In this document: in pieces, positions 23,327 to 34,694 of the stretch
Layout: each line of letters begins with the position of its first letter
Position numbering within the stretch: position 1 is the first letter of the stretch
Source of the DNA: Symsagittifera roscoffensis
Taxonomy: Eukaryota; Xenacoelomorpha; Acoela; Convolutidae
Reading direction: 5' to 3'
NCBI RefSeq assembly: GCF_963678635.1
Contig: NC_087067.1
Span: 1,118,001-1,178,000, forward strand
Length of the DNA: 60,000 nt
Made by a program: the position numbers and the translations under genes
The notes under the pieces: model-generated
Seen by the model: only the letters and a program-made list of their open reading frames with translations
What the model was told of the DNA's origin: nothing
Database searches by the model: none

Positions 23327-23699
23327 ATGGCTGATGTTGATATAGCTTCTCGGTTGGATCTCGACGACCCCAATTCGGTCTGGAAACCAGTAATGGAAGA
23401 ACTCCCCGACTATCCGACCGAAGCCAGCCCCAATGGGAAAAGTGTGCAAACAGATACCGCTAGGGATTGGCATGGTCACGGCAAGAGCGGAAAGGACGAA
23501 TTTGGAAGCAACAAACAATCTGAGACAGACGAAGATTCCACTTGGTTCAGTGTTCCAGTGACTCAACGTCTAAACAAAGTAATGACTTCACAACTTAATT
23601 TTAACTCACTAAGTCTCCTCAATCAAAACTAACCTTCAGAAAGTACACGAAAACTTTACTCTGCAATTGCAGTATCCCGAGAGATATACACGCCTTTAA
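23327..23699 (+). CDS. Candidate two-exon small acidic protein (103 aa)
   Basis: An ATG in good context (AGACGATGG) opens exon 1 (23327-23578, 84 codons). A 61-bp intron (23579-23639, GTAATG to CTAACCTTCAG) leads to exon 2 (23640-23699), in phase. The product is acidic and polar ([26 protein letters not shown]), without membrane segments or recognised motifs. The minus strand is also open here, but its translation has poorer texture. Further downstream exons could replace exon 2. Confidence 0.35.
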
Positions 23700-23869
23700 A
23701 AGGTTTATGAAAAAACTGCAAATCGCACCAAGAAAACTTCTCCTGTTTAGGTAAAATTACATTAAAAAATTTTTAATTTGAAAATAAAACGTCTTAATAT
23801 TCTTTAAAAATTCCTGCTTTAGTAATACCTTTCCTTTTTCTTTACCTCTTCCTGTTCAAGAGTGAGTAG

Positions 23870-24055
23870 AGTACCGGTCCCGGGCGGGGAATTCCAGGCG
23901 AAGTTAGAGATCAGACTGTAAATACTCAAATTGTAGATAACGCAGATTTTAATCCGTCGGACCATCCAGATGTAATTATGGACCCTGTAAATAGAGAATG
24001 TTGTCAAAAGGGATCTCAACGGGAAAACTGTTGCTGAAGAGAGCTGTAATTGTGT
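23870..24055 (+). other. Exon-like segment, Cys-rich end
   Basis: One plus-strand frame from about 23877 encodes roughly 55 residues, acidic and then cysteine-rich (RECCQKGSQRENCC), and stops at about 24042. It may be an exon of the gene starting at 23327; splice sites are only fair. No function is assigned. Confidence 0.25.
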
Positions 24056-24228
24056 GCTCATTGTCGGCTTACATGACTACCAACTGGAAAACTAGTACCC
24101 CTATTACTGCACTAAAAATATCCCTCCAATAGTTACGCACTGCAAGCAAAGTATGTGGCCGTGACTTCTATGCTGAACAGCACCCCACCTAAAAAGGACT
24201 ACCGATACAACCATAACTGAAACTACTT

Positions 24229-24978
24229 TTTCTTTACTTTTTTGATACGAAAAGTTTTCTAGTTTTTGATGGTTCCGTACTTAGATTTACAGAGTCTCAT
24301 TACTTTGAAACCTTCTCAGTTTCAATATCACCCGATAGTTATCTCATCTCAGTGCAATTTGATTGTCATTCAACATGGAATCGGTTATTTAGTCACATTT
24401 ACCAATCAAACTAACTTGTGGTTTGTATAAAAACTGGACCAAGTTAACAATCTCACCCCTAAATCAATTTAGGGAGGGGATCGTTCACTTGCTTAAACGT
24501 AATACTTTTCAGCCAATCAGATTTGAGCATTGTGCATACAAGCTTTACTGCTTGATTTTACCATTTAACTTAAGGTGGGAGAAAATTCACATATTCCTAA
24601 ATATTGAGAAGCTTGAGCACAAAAGACGTCACTAAACAAATGGAGCAGCAAAATTGCACGCATTTCCTACTGCACACGCGCCTGCCAGCATCCCTGTGTT
24701 GCGAGTGGAATTGCGGTAGACACGTCTTGGAAGGAAGTGACGGCGGAGCTGAGCTGGGTTGCTGCCATGCACGCCACGTGGACAAACGGACCCTTCTTGC
24801 CGATGGGCATGCCACTGCCCAGAACTATTGTCAGTCCAATCTAAATTGAAACATTCTCAGTCTCTTCAAGCTTTACCCAACACAGTATAATCACCTAATG
24901 ATACCCCTACATTTTCTTTACATTTTTGATAAGAAAAGTTCTCTAGTTTTTGATGGTTCCGTACTTGGATTTACAGGC
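24229..24978 (+). repeat. Direct repeat pair ending in splice-acceptor-like TTTACAG
   Basis: About 66 bases at 24229-24293 recur at 24910-24978 (shared core TAGTTTTTGATGGTTCCGTA), each ending ATTTACAG and followed by a protein-like frame. This looks like a duplicated intron 3' end. The segment between (24600-24845) is GC-richer and open on both strands, and may hold an exon, but the reading frame is undecided. Confidence 0.45.
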
Positions 24979-25085
24979 TGTCAGTTAACTACATATACTT
25001 TTGGTGCATCTATAAAATCGGAGTACATTCAGGGTCGATCTTTAATAAACTAACCCAATCTGTTTTTTTTTCAAAACAGAAAAAA

Positions 25086-25352
25086 ATGAGTGAATCGAAT
25101 GTTTTTGATTCATATAAAAGACGGCATGTTTTAACTAGGAATGAGCTATGGGAGTTAACTGACTTTATTTGAAATGAAAGTTTTAAAGCTGAGGTATTAG
25201 TTGAGAGTGACTCCCCTGATGATGGTTTTCAACTCCGGGATACAACTTCCTACTGCATTGGGTTCAACCAAGAGCACAAATACAGTCGCAAATGTGATGA
25301 AAATGAGCGGGTGCAGCACCCACACGTCATACTGGGCACCTACACTGCCTGA
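25086..25352 (+). pseudogene. Open frame with one internal TGA, unknown
   Basis: ATG at 25086 follows an acceptor-like TTTTCAAAACAG (25079). The frame is protein-like for 88 codons (begins MSESNVFDSYKRRHVLTR, later FNQEHKYSRKCDENERV) but has TGA at 25170-25172. The short gap between a possible donor at about 25033 and this acceptor is about 47 bp, so a 5' intron is plausible. Best read as a pseudogene or as an exon with a sequence error; no domain is recognised. Confidence 0.35.
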
Positions 25353-25632
25353 AAATCGAAGAGCTCGAAATTGCTTTTTGATTGGTTAGATTTGCAAACT
25401 AAAGAATAGAAAATTGATTCAAACTTACCTTTCACTACATAGTACACTATGACGTGTGCTTGCTGGAACTTCAAAATTGCGTAATCCAATGCAAAAGAAA
25501 GACACGCATCCACTCTTCGCCAAAACCCTCTCGGATTTTGGATCCACAGAAGCGCAGAGATCTCGTGGTCTTCTCCGAGTGTATACAACTCAACAGTTTG
25601 CCTCGTTTACTCCTGTGTGTTCTTGTTAACTA

Positions 25633-25682
25633 CCCCCCCCCCCCCATGATACTTTGTAACGAAACTCACCCCCCCCCCCCCC
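25633..25682. repeat. Two poly-C runs (13 and 14 C)
   Basis: C13 at 25633-25645 and C14 at 25669-25682, separated by 23 bases. The minus strand could form G-quadruplex-like structure. Run lengths are prone to sequencing error. Confidence 0.7.
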
Positions 25683-25831
25683 AATAAAGAAAGAATCGAA
25701 CAGTTAAGCATATACGAAATTTGTACCATGTTATCATTCTCCACTATTGCAATAGGGGGGATCCCTCCTGTGTTCTTTGAAAGACAGTTTTTATCAGATG
25801 ATGTCTGAATGGGAGGGTTGGAGTTTTCCAT

Positions 25832-26985
25832 GCTCTTCCACGATCTCCTTCCCGTATGGACTGCAAGCGACGTGATTGTCTCTCCAAAGAGTCTCTTGCT
25901 CCTCCGAATTGCAGCTCTTCCACGATCTCCTTCCCGTATGGACTGCAAGCAACGTGATTGTCTCTCCGAAGAGTCTCTTGCTCCTCCGAATTGCAGCTCT
26001 TCCACGATCTCCTTCCCGTATGGACTGCAAGCGACGTGATTGTCTCTCCGAAGAGTATCTTGCTCCTCCGAATTGCAGCTCTTCCACGATCTCCTTCCCG
26101 TATGGACTGCAAGCGACGTGATTGTCTCTCCGAAGAGTCTCTTGCTCCTCCGAATTGCAGCTCTTCCACGATCTCCTTCCCGTATGGATTGCAAGCGACG
26201 TGATTGTCTCTCCGAAGAGTCTCTTGCTCCTCCGAATTGCAGCTCTTCCACGATCTCCTTCCCGTATGGACTGCAAGCGACGTGATTGTCTCTCCGAAGA
26301 GTCTCTTGCTCCTCCGAATTGCAGCTCTTCCACAATCTCCTTCCCGTATGGACTGCAAGCGACGTGATTGTCTCTCCGAAGAGTCTCTTGCTCCTCCGAA
26401 TTGCAGCTCTTCCACGATCTCCTTCCCGTATGGACTGCAAGCGACGTGATTGTCTCTCCGAAGAGTCTCTTGCTCCTCCGAATTGCAGCTCTTCCACGAT
26501 CTCCTTCCCGTATGGACTGCAAGCGACGTGATTGTCTCTCCGAAGAGTCTCTTGCTCCTCCGAATTGCAGCTCTTCCACGATCTCCTTCCCGTATGGACT
26601 GCAAGCGACGTGATTGTCTCTCCGAAGAGTCTCTTGCTCGTCCGAATTGCAGCTCTTCCACGATCTCCTTCCCGTATGGACTGCAAGCGACGTGATTGTC
26701 TCTCCGAAGAGTCTCTTGCTCCTCCGAATTGCAGCTCTTCCACGATCTCCTTCCCGTATGGACTGCAAGCGACGTGATTGTCTCTCCGAAGAGTCTCTTG
26801 CTCCTCCGAATTGCAGCTCTTCCACGATCTCCTTCCCGTATGGACTGCAAGCGACGTGATTGTCTCTCCGAAGAGTCTCTTGCTCCTCCGAATTGCAGCT
26901 CTTCCACGATCTCCTTCCCGTATGGACTGCAAGCGACGTGATTGTCTCTCCGAAGAGTCTCTTGCTCCTCCGAATTGCAGCTCTT
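25832..26985. repeat. 82-bp minisatellite, about 14 copies
   Basis: The unit begins TGTCTCTCCGAAGAGTCTC; copies differ by only a few substitutions (for example CAAAGAG at 25889, GTATCTT at 26055, CTCGTCC at 26638). Because 82 is not a multiple of three and the minus strand has no stop in any phase of the unit, all three minus frames stay open across the array (longest about 511 codons, 27142 to 25607) and each encodes the same 82-residue super-repeat in rotated order. Most simply it is non-coding satellite DNA. Confidence 0.95.
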
Positions 26986-27107
26986 TCTGAGAGTGGCATC
27001 CAAACGAAACAGTCGAGGAGTATTCCAACCCACCCTTGCCATGTGTTAAGTCAACACCCCCACTCACGTTTCCACTTCCGCCAAACTGCTCAGCAAAAAG
27101 AAATGGC

Positions 27108-27292
27108 ATTGAAACTTGGGTCTTTTCCGTTATACGGCCCAAAAACTATTCTTTTTGCTATTTGGTAAGTTTATTATCTTGATGCTGGAATCTAATTGGT
27201 TGAAATTAATATCAGCGAAAAAAAGGCCAAAAAAATTAAAAGCTCAATCAACATTTTGAGAATTTGGGCCGTATAACAGAAAAGACTCCAAA
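27108..27292. mobile_element. Hairpin MITE-like element
   Basis: GTCTTTTCCGTTATACGGCC at 27119 and its near-perfect inverse GGCCGTATAACAGAAAAGAC at about 27266 flank a spacer of about 125 bp. No coding is seen. It is a small inverted-repeat element or a structured region. Confidence 0.55.
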
Positions 27293-27908
27293 ACTTCGCT
27301 CACTAAAAAAATCAATTAAATTTAAAAATATCTACAAAATAACGGACCTTAAACACCAGCAGCATCTTGAGTGAAAACACAAAATGTTCCAAGATTAAGA
27401 CTCATTTTTCAGTAATCCTTGAGATCCTGTAGTCTGAATCAAATCATATTCCACGTAAAATTGGATTTAAACTGCCATTTGTCAGAAAGAGTATTTTGAG
27501 GTCAATGAACTTAGTCCATTTCTTTGTCAAAACAATGCTGGAAAAAAATTGAAATATACTGGTTGGATGAACCCAAACAACAGTTAATTGCTAGAAGCAT
27601 GATTGGACTCGAATCTAGCTTGAGCCAAGGAAAGCAAACCATTATATACATGCTTCCAATTATGAAACTTGAATCACTAATATATTAGAAAATACGAGAA
27701 TGAAAAAGAATTTGAAAAAAACCCAATATTTCCGAGTTTAGCGAAACCCAATATTTTCAGCTGAATGTTTTGAAAGAGGTTTTAAGGCATCGGATTTTCA
27801 ACTCATGACCTTCAAAACCGGAAACATATAAACTCACTCTCTGCGATTGACTGGATCTGGCTGTCGAGATTCCATCTGTCACCTGCTCTTCTGTTGAGTC
27901 GGCGAAGC
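27293..27908. other. Stretch without visible features
   Basis: AT-rich, no ORF or repeat recognised. Confidence 0.4.
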
Positions 27909-27910
27909 TA

Positions 27911-29029
27911 CCCGCACTGACAGAAATGGTTTCCGGTCGATTTAAATGGATTTAAAATCGATCCAAATCGATTAACCATGTACATTTTACGAACTTAAAT
28001 GGATTTTAAATCGATTTAAATCGATCTTTTTGCGCATTTTAAATCGATTTAAGGGTCTAAAAAATCAGTTCAAATCGATTTCGATGGATTTTCCGACTCA
28101 CTAAAATCCATCCGAATCTCACTTAAATCTATCAGAATCTCACTTAAATCCATTTTAAATCAATTTAAATCGATCTTTTTGAAAATTCTAAATCAATTTA
28201 AGTGTCTGAAAAATCGATTTAAATCGACTTCGATAGATTTTCCGACACACTCAAATCGATTATTTTGCTAACACGGCAAAAAAAACATACCCTTTAAAAA
28301 AATTGATGCATTTTTTTTATTTTCAATTTTTTAAACATAAATACTCGTGCCAGATGTTATAGAATTCAATAAAATGATCCACATAAATCAGGTTTTAAAC
28401 TCAAAAATTTGCAATGAAATCACAGAAAACCATTGTTAATCAGATTATGGGCAAAATTTAACAAACCAGAAAAGGGTCAGGTAAAATTAAATTGCGATCT
28501 CAATAATATGCAATAAAATCGTAGAAAATTATGAAATTAAATCAGATTTTAAGCAACAACTTATGAAACGAATCAAGAAAAGGGTCAATATAGATCAGTT
28601 TTTGAACTCACTGAAAGCAAGAAAATCAAAGAATTTTATCGATATTTTGGTCATTTTGTTGGTCTTTTTTATGCTTCAATACGCTATGGATGTAAAATGA
28701 AAATTGATAGGCAAGAAATAAATACAATAAAAATTTGAAACTGATGAAACTCGAATGAAAAAAATTGATTTAAATCCGTTTTAATCCCCTCAAAAATAAA
28801 AACAAATTCAGACTGGAAAAAATGCATTTAAATTGATTTAAAATCGATTTAGATCAATTTTTTTAGCTGGGATTCAAGATCAATTTAAATAAATTTTGAA
28901 TCGATCCAAATCAATCTTCATCTTTTTTATTTAATCTTCGTACTTTTTTCATACTAAAATCGATCTAAATTAATCAACGTACTTTTTTTCATATTAAAAT
29001 TGATCCTTATCCTTTTCTGTCAGTGCGGG
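27911..29029. mobile_element. 1.1-kb TIR element, TA target site, packed with ATCGAT palindromes
   Basis: A perfect 16-bp terminal inverted repeat, CCCGCACTGACAGAAA (27911-27926) and its complement (29014-29029), is bordered by TA on both sides (27909-27910, 29030-29031), the target duplication of Tc1/mariner-type and similar transposons. The interior has no ORF but many variants of ATCGATTTAAATCGAT, clustered at 27935-28260 and 28760-29005. It is non-autonomous. Confidence 0.85.
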
Positions 29030-29073
29030 TATTCGTTCGACCTCTCGATGACATCAGTAGAAGATTGTCCTTA

Positions 29074-30692
29074 CACACTCTAAAAACTTATCGAGTTAAT
29101 TTTTCCGACAAGTTATCGTGTGATGCAAAAAATTGTGTAAAACACAGAAATTTTCAAAATATCGAATGATTTTACACAATAAAAAATAACAGCGTGTTGC
29201 AGCGCAAATGTAAGCGAGAGTATGCATGCATATAAATGTAAATGTAAGCGAAAGTATAAATTGAACCAAATTGTAAATGTATATAGGGACAGTAGCCGAG
29301 CGTATACAGGGTGCGTCCCGGCGGGTTCGGCGCCGGTTCGAATCCCGCCTAGGTCATTTCCTTTCTAGAACTCAAAAATCCCCGAACTTGATGGGACGAT
29401 CCGTAACCAGATTCGAACCCCCCCAAAAAAACCTATTTTAACCGTCTTCTCGCTCTAATTTGGTTCAGCCTTGATTAAGGCTGACCTTTAAAAAGAGCAA
29501 TATGTCTCAAGGACAAATACTGGCCATTTTTGCAGCTTGCTTTGGGTTATGCTGATGTTTTGTGGCCGATGTAACCGATGATAAATTTTGCTAAAAATTA
29601 TCGTTATGTTTTCAAAATTCCGGAGTTATTTTGCCGAGAAAATGCTCATTAATTCAAGTGTTTAAAAACCGTTTTTTTAAACGAATTGTGGAGATTGACA
29701 CGCACACCGTGTGCTAAAAAAATCGTGAGAAAAATCCAATTTTGCAAAAATACTTACTTGATTCATTATCAAGGGTTTTTTCGAATTGCATTTTAAAAAT
29801 TGAACCTAAAACGATATTAAACGCTTTTTTGAAGTCTAAAAAAACGTTAGACAAGCCAGATTAGAATTCATAATTTTTAAAAACTTACTCATTTATATCT
29901 ATCACTCCAATTTTTTTGTATCACTTTAATATAGTAATTACTATTATACTCATTTGCTCCTGCTTAAAAAAACAAAGAAAAAACCAGAAAAAATCCAGGT
30001 ATCAGAAAACAGGGCAAAAGTTTGAGGACTAAATTGTACAAAACTTGTTTTAATTAGTCGCTTTACGTATGCAAACTTGAAACTCATCTGTACCAGTTGC
30101 TCAAGTCGACTCACTCGCCCAATTTTTCACTCAAACTCGCCCACTCAACTTGTTTTGTGTTCACGGTGACTTTAATGCTGCATCTTAACGCTTCTCAATT
30201 TTTTTGCTCTGTTCAAATTAAACTTGCTCAACTATTTATAATCATGTGCCGACACAAAAAAAAATCGTGCACATTCGCACGATTTATCTGTGCAAAAAGA
30301 ACACGATTTTGTAACCTTTTACATGAATTTTTTGTATATTTGCACAGATGAAAAATAATTTATCGTGAAAAAGAAATTTATTTCACACAATAAACCGCGT
30401 AATTTTTACACGAAACATCAGTTTTTTACGTAAAAATTACACAATTTGTCATGTAAAACAATTTTTTTATTCGTATCTTAACACGATTACTCGTGTGTTT
30501 TTTACACGACAAATTTCTGGTTGTAGTGTAAAAAGTACACAATTTATTGTGTAAACCATACAAAAAAATTGTGAGAATTCACACGAAAAAAATCATGTAA
30601 ATGGCTACAAAATCGTGTCTTTTTTGTACCAAAAATTCGTGTGGATATACACAGTTTTTTGTGTGTTAGCACACCGCACAGTTTCAGAGTGT
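29074..30692. repeat. Region with degenerate TIR and TTTTACACGAT-type palindromes
   Basis: The ends ACACTCTAAAAAC (about 29078) and GTTTCAGAGTGT (about 30692) are near-inverse copies. Inside, short words such as TTTTACACGA, CACAATTTTTTGTG and ACACGATTT recur in both orientations, mainly 30240-30680 and 29080-29180. It may be one non-autonomous element interrupted by a SINE at 29283. The boundary call is weak. Confidence 0.4.
29283..29356 (+). mobile_element. tRNA-derived SINE head
   Basis: An A-box-like TAGCCGAGCGTA (29293-29304) and a perfect B-box GGTTCGAATCC (29335-29345) have normal tRNA spacing; GGGAC/GTCCC-like pairing is possible at the start. It lacks a clean acceptor stem, so a SINE is more likely than a working tRNA. 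A second B-box-like GATTCGAACCC lies at about 29413. Confidence 0.6.
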
Positions 30693-31139
30693 CAGAGTGA
30701 GACTGAAACAGGGAGCACAAATAAACTATCTATTACAGAATAAATGAGTAACATCCAAAGTCTAATCAACCGTGCAATCTCTCCGCCTAAAGGACCTATC
30801 GTAGAATGTCCTCCCAAGCAAGTAAAAATATGGAAATTAATTATGTATAAAACATGCATTTCATACAAACGCACCAATAAAATTGGTTTTTACTTTTTTT
30901 ATGGGTGATTGCATTTATCTGCTCTTAATTAGACAAATTATACAAATGTTTCAGTTCAATTTTCTTAAATTGAATAGTAGGTAACTTGTACGGTTGATCT
31001 CCAAAGTCTACAGTGCATAGCAAAGACCCAAAATTTCAGACTACATTTGAAAAACATATGCTACACCGTCTTTTCTGCTTCATTCGCAGATCGCAAATTC
31101 ACAAGCGTATTATTTTATCTGAAGAGTAACTTGGTGTTA

Positions 31140-32860
31140 CCATTCCCGGGATGACCAAAAATACTAGTCATACAAATTCCATATATGGAAAAATGCCAGT
31201 CATACACTTTCCATGCAATTCCATACGTACAGAAAATTGCATGAAAGGTCTATGATTAGTATTTTTTTCGTATATGGAAATTGTATGACTGGCATTTTTT
31301 CATATAGGGAAAGTGTATGACTAGCCTTTTTTCATATATGGAAATTGAAAATTTAGAAACTTTTCATATATGAAAATTTTATGACAAGCATTTTTTAACA
31401 ATTAGAAATCCAGCAAAATGAGGCAAAAAAAACTACTTTAATTCCCATCCCATACGACGAGCACTCTCTGAACAGAGAAGAAAAAACCAGAGAAAATTGA
31501 TTTCTCATAGTCAATTCTCCTCACACACTGAGAAAGCAGAGCATTTCTTAATCTTTTCTTAGGGGGACTCCAAACCAGGAGGGACTGCCTCAGAAAAATT
31601 AAGAAAAAAAACCTGTTAGCTAGCTGAGTAATCCAAAACAGGAAACAGTCCACCAGAAGCATCAATATTCTGGACTTCTTCTCTTCCAATCACATCTGAC
31701 ATCAACATCTAAAACAGTTCCCTATAAAACACACATTTAATTGACACTCAGATTGAAAAATTGAAACAAACATTTGAACATCAACAAACATTCAAACATC
31801 ATAAAAATCCTAAATTTTTCCCACGTGAGAAATTTCAACTTTTGAGATCACTTTTGAAATCATGTATGAGAAGATGCAGTCAGAAGTCGACCAAGCTATG
31901 GCAGACAGAAACAGGTAAAGCGAGCGAGCAACCCCTTTAAGACCTACTCATTAGAAAACAGACTCAACATGAGAGTTTCCGGCTCAGTTTTTTCTCTGTA
32001 GGGACAGGTTCTTAATTTTTGAGCTGGTTTGAATCACGTCCCAGAATGGTTCAAAAAGAATGTTCCCCGAACCATCCTAATGATTATTCGTGATACAAGA
32101 TTTTTCCTGAAAAAAATTTAGAATACATCCAGAGACAACACTACTTCTTAATTTAAATGGTCGCAAACAAACCGTATTGTCTTTAAATCCTTGCTAAATT
32201 AAAACCAAGAACGCCTTCTAGAAGTAGAACCTATCATGATTTGTCATTGATTCTCGGAAAAACACCCGTGTTTTTTTTGTTGAAAATTTTGATTCCTGAC
32301 AAAGTCTATTTTAAACAAACGAGTCACTGCAAACAGTTCACATCAAGTTCAAAATTGATGTGCTGATTTACCTATCTACGATCTGGAGTTTTTGATTCCT
32401 TTTTTTCAAATTTGGTTTTTTTTCTAAAAAAACGCTAGTCATGCAATTTTCATATATGGAAATTGTATGGCTAGTGTTTTTTTTTTTTTTCAAAAAACAA
32501 AAATAAAAAAAAATCAAAGTTTTCATTTGTAGCAGCCCAAAAAACGCTTAAATGCTTTGCCAGCAGTCGAATTGATTGTTCAAAGCGTTTTTTTCACAAA
32601 AAAATTTAAACAAAAAATGCTAATCATACAATTTCCATATATGGAAATTTTATGATTAGCGTTTTTTTCATACCATTTTTTTTCTTTTTTTTATGAAGAG
32701 ATACCAATTTTGATACCAAAACAACAATAAAATACCTTTGAAAATCGATTAAACTCATTTTGCAAAAATGTATGAAAACTCTATGACTAGCATTTTTCCA
32801 TAGACTAAGTGCATGAAATTGTATGATTAGCATTTCCGGTCTATGAAGGTCAACCCGGGT
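31140..32860. repeat. Cluster of about eight 42-bp palindromic motifs
   Basis: The word TATATGGAAATTGTATGACT, its inverse and partial forms recur at about 31150, 31180, 31265, 31300, 31330, 32436, 32625 and 32775. Two copies are near-perfect palindromes without spacer: 32436-32477 and 32621-32662 (GCTAATCATA to TATGATTAGC). No coding lies across them. They could be element ends, hairpin RNA sources or protein-binding sites. Confidence 0.7.
31976..32110 (+). mobile_element. Diverged member of the dispersed TE family
   Basis: GGTTTGAATCACG and GATTATTCGTGATA align with 55852-55910. The right end is lost. Confidence 0.4.
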
Positions 32861-32879
32861 TGTTTGCAAAGTAAAACAA

Positions 32880-34690
32880 TGACCATATCTAAGCGTAGGA
32901 ACTTAAAATACTTTCGAAACAAAACTTGATTGCTTGCGTCTTTGTAAAATCCCTAACTGTTCTAAATGTCCAACGTTGTGTCAGAAGTTTTTGATAGTGA
33001 ATTTGTGAAAAAATGAAAAGTTTTCTTTATTTATTGTTGAATGTTTTATTCCTGCTACAATTTCAAGTATAAAAAGAAAAAGTTTTTGCATCAAGCAAGG
33101 TTTTGGAAAAAAAGGTGAAATAATATACCCCTATCTATCAACAAAAAAATCAAGGGGGGAACAACTAAAATATTCCGCAACTATAAACTATTCTTAAGCA
33201 ACCCGACCTTTGCTAACTTCAGTAACTAAATTTGCTAACTTTGATTTTTGATGGCCTTCCTAGACAAGTACTCAATAGACACTAACCAAAACAAATCAGG
33301 AATAAATAAAAAACTCGTCATTTTCAGATAAATGGTTTTATCTCAAGAACACTATGATTTTCAGATCTATAAATTCAACTTTCAAAATAGGACTTTTCAA
33401 AAACGACAGCATACAACTGCAATTTCCCAAGTCTCAACATTAATTTCTAAATTATATTGTTACTTAGTATAATATTCAATTTCCAAGGTATATCAATTTT
33501 GTGAAAACGAACTATCGCGACAAAAAAACACAAAAAAGGTCATTATATCATTTACTCTGGACGTCAACCAAGAGCAAGCTCTAGCAGAGTCAAAAACGCT
33601 GGAATCGTCGAACACCAGCATAAAAATTTACAATTAAAGCTAGTGTAGAAAAAATAAATCAATAATATTATAGATGTAAAAACTAATCTCGAAAAAAAAA
33701 CAATGAATCTATCAATGGGATCTTTTTTGTGTATGTCTATTAAGTTTGATTTTTTTTATATCTAACGTTTTTCAGCTTCACATTTAAATTGCTCATTTTT
33801 TTATTGCACTGATTGCTTGCTACAAATTTCTTTCACGAATTTGTTTTCAGGAATCTATTTTAAGGTTTTTGTTTTCTGCGTTTGTTAAGTTTCACAAGTA
33901 CTCTGTTAATAATATACTCCCGATTTTGTTTGTATAAATTTTTTGCCACATAGAATTTTCAGGTTACATTGGGCAATTAAAATTTCGGCTGGTAAGACTT
34001 AAAACTTGAGAAATAGATCTTTTGCATGTTCATGTTTTCTGCGAAGTAGCACCGTCTGATTCCACAGTTATTTTGTCTATTTAGTCTGTGAATTTGAGAA
34101 ATGGGTAGGTTTTGACGAATGCTAAATTACAAGATAAATGAGACAAAGCTAATGATCTGAAAAGCATCACTCTTTTTTTTTTACCATAGGTCGCAAGCAG
34201 TTATAATGACATAATTGCAACGGTCATTCTGCTTAAGCATTTGTTTAGCTCAGCTCAAAAATTAAGTCTTTTGTCTACTAATACTGTAAGACACCTGCCA
34301 TATTCTTAAGCGGAATCTTTTCCTCTTCTTTATAAACTAAATTTTTTAAACTCTTCTCCTGTCGAAAAACAATAAGTTCTGTTTTTATCAGCATTGAATA
34401 TAAGTTTGTTCTCACTCAATCATTCGAGTTAATTTTCTATTGTTTTTAGCATTGATGTTCTTGAGTCCGTTTTTGAGTTTTCTGTATATTTTCAACAAAT
34501 TGCACAAAAATTGTAATTTGGTTGATTTTTTTGTAAAATAATTTTTTGTTCAAAATAAAAAATGCGCTTCCTTTGCTGAAACGCTCATCGTTTTTTGTTA
34601 TAAGTAACTTAACCCGTTGCCTTTTTTAACATTAATCAGATGTTTATGCCCTTTTTAAATGAGCGCGGAAAGCTTTAATCTCTTATATTT
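32880..34690. other. AT-rich stretch without a gene
   Basis: T-rich blocks; no convincing ORF, RNA gene or repeat recognised. Confidence 0.45.
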
Positions 34691-34694
34691 ATGT

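Noticed and set aside
25170-25172. Selenocysteine codon
   Set aside because: A single TGA in an unproven frame, with no recognised selenoprotein context and no SECIS element identified; a pseudogene or error is simpler.
25832-26985. CRISPR-like array
   Set aside because: Units are contiguous 82-bp repeats with no variable spacers, in an evidently eukaryotic context; it is a minisatellite.
29283-29356. Functional tRNA gene
   Set aside because: The A and B boxes are good but the acceptor ends do not pair cleanly and no clear anticodon arm is seen; a SINE head is more likely. The same holds for 37006 and 55028.
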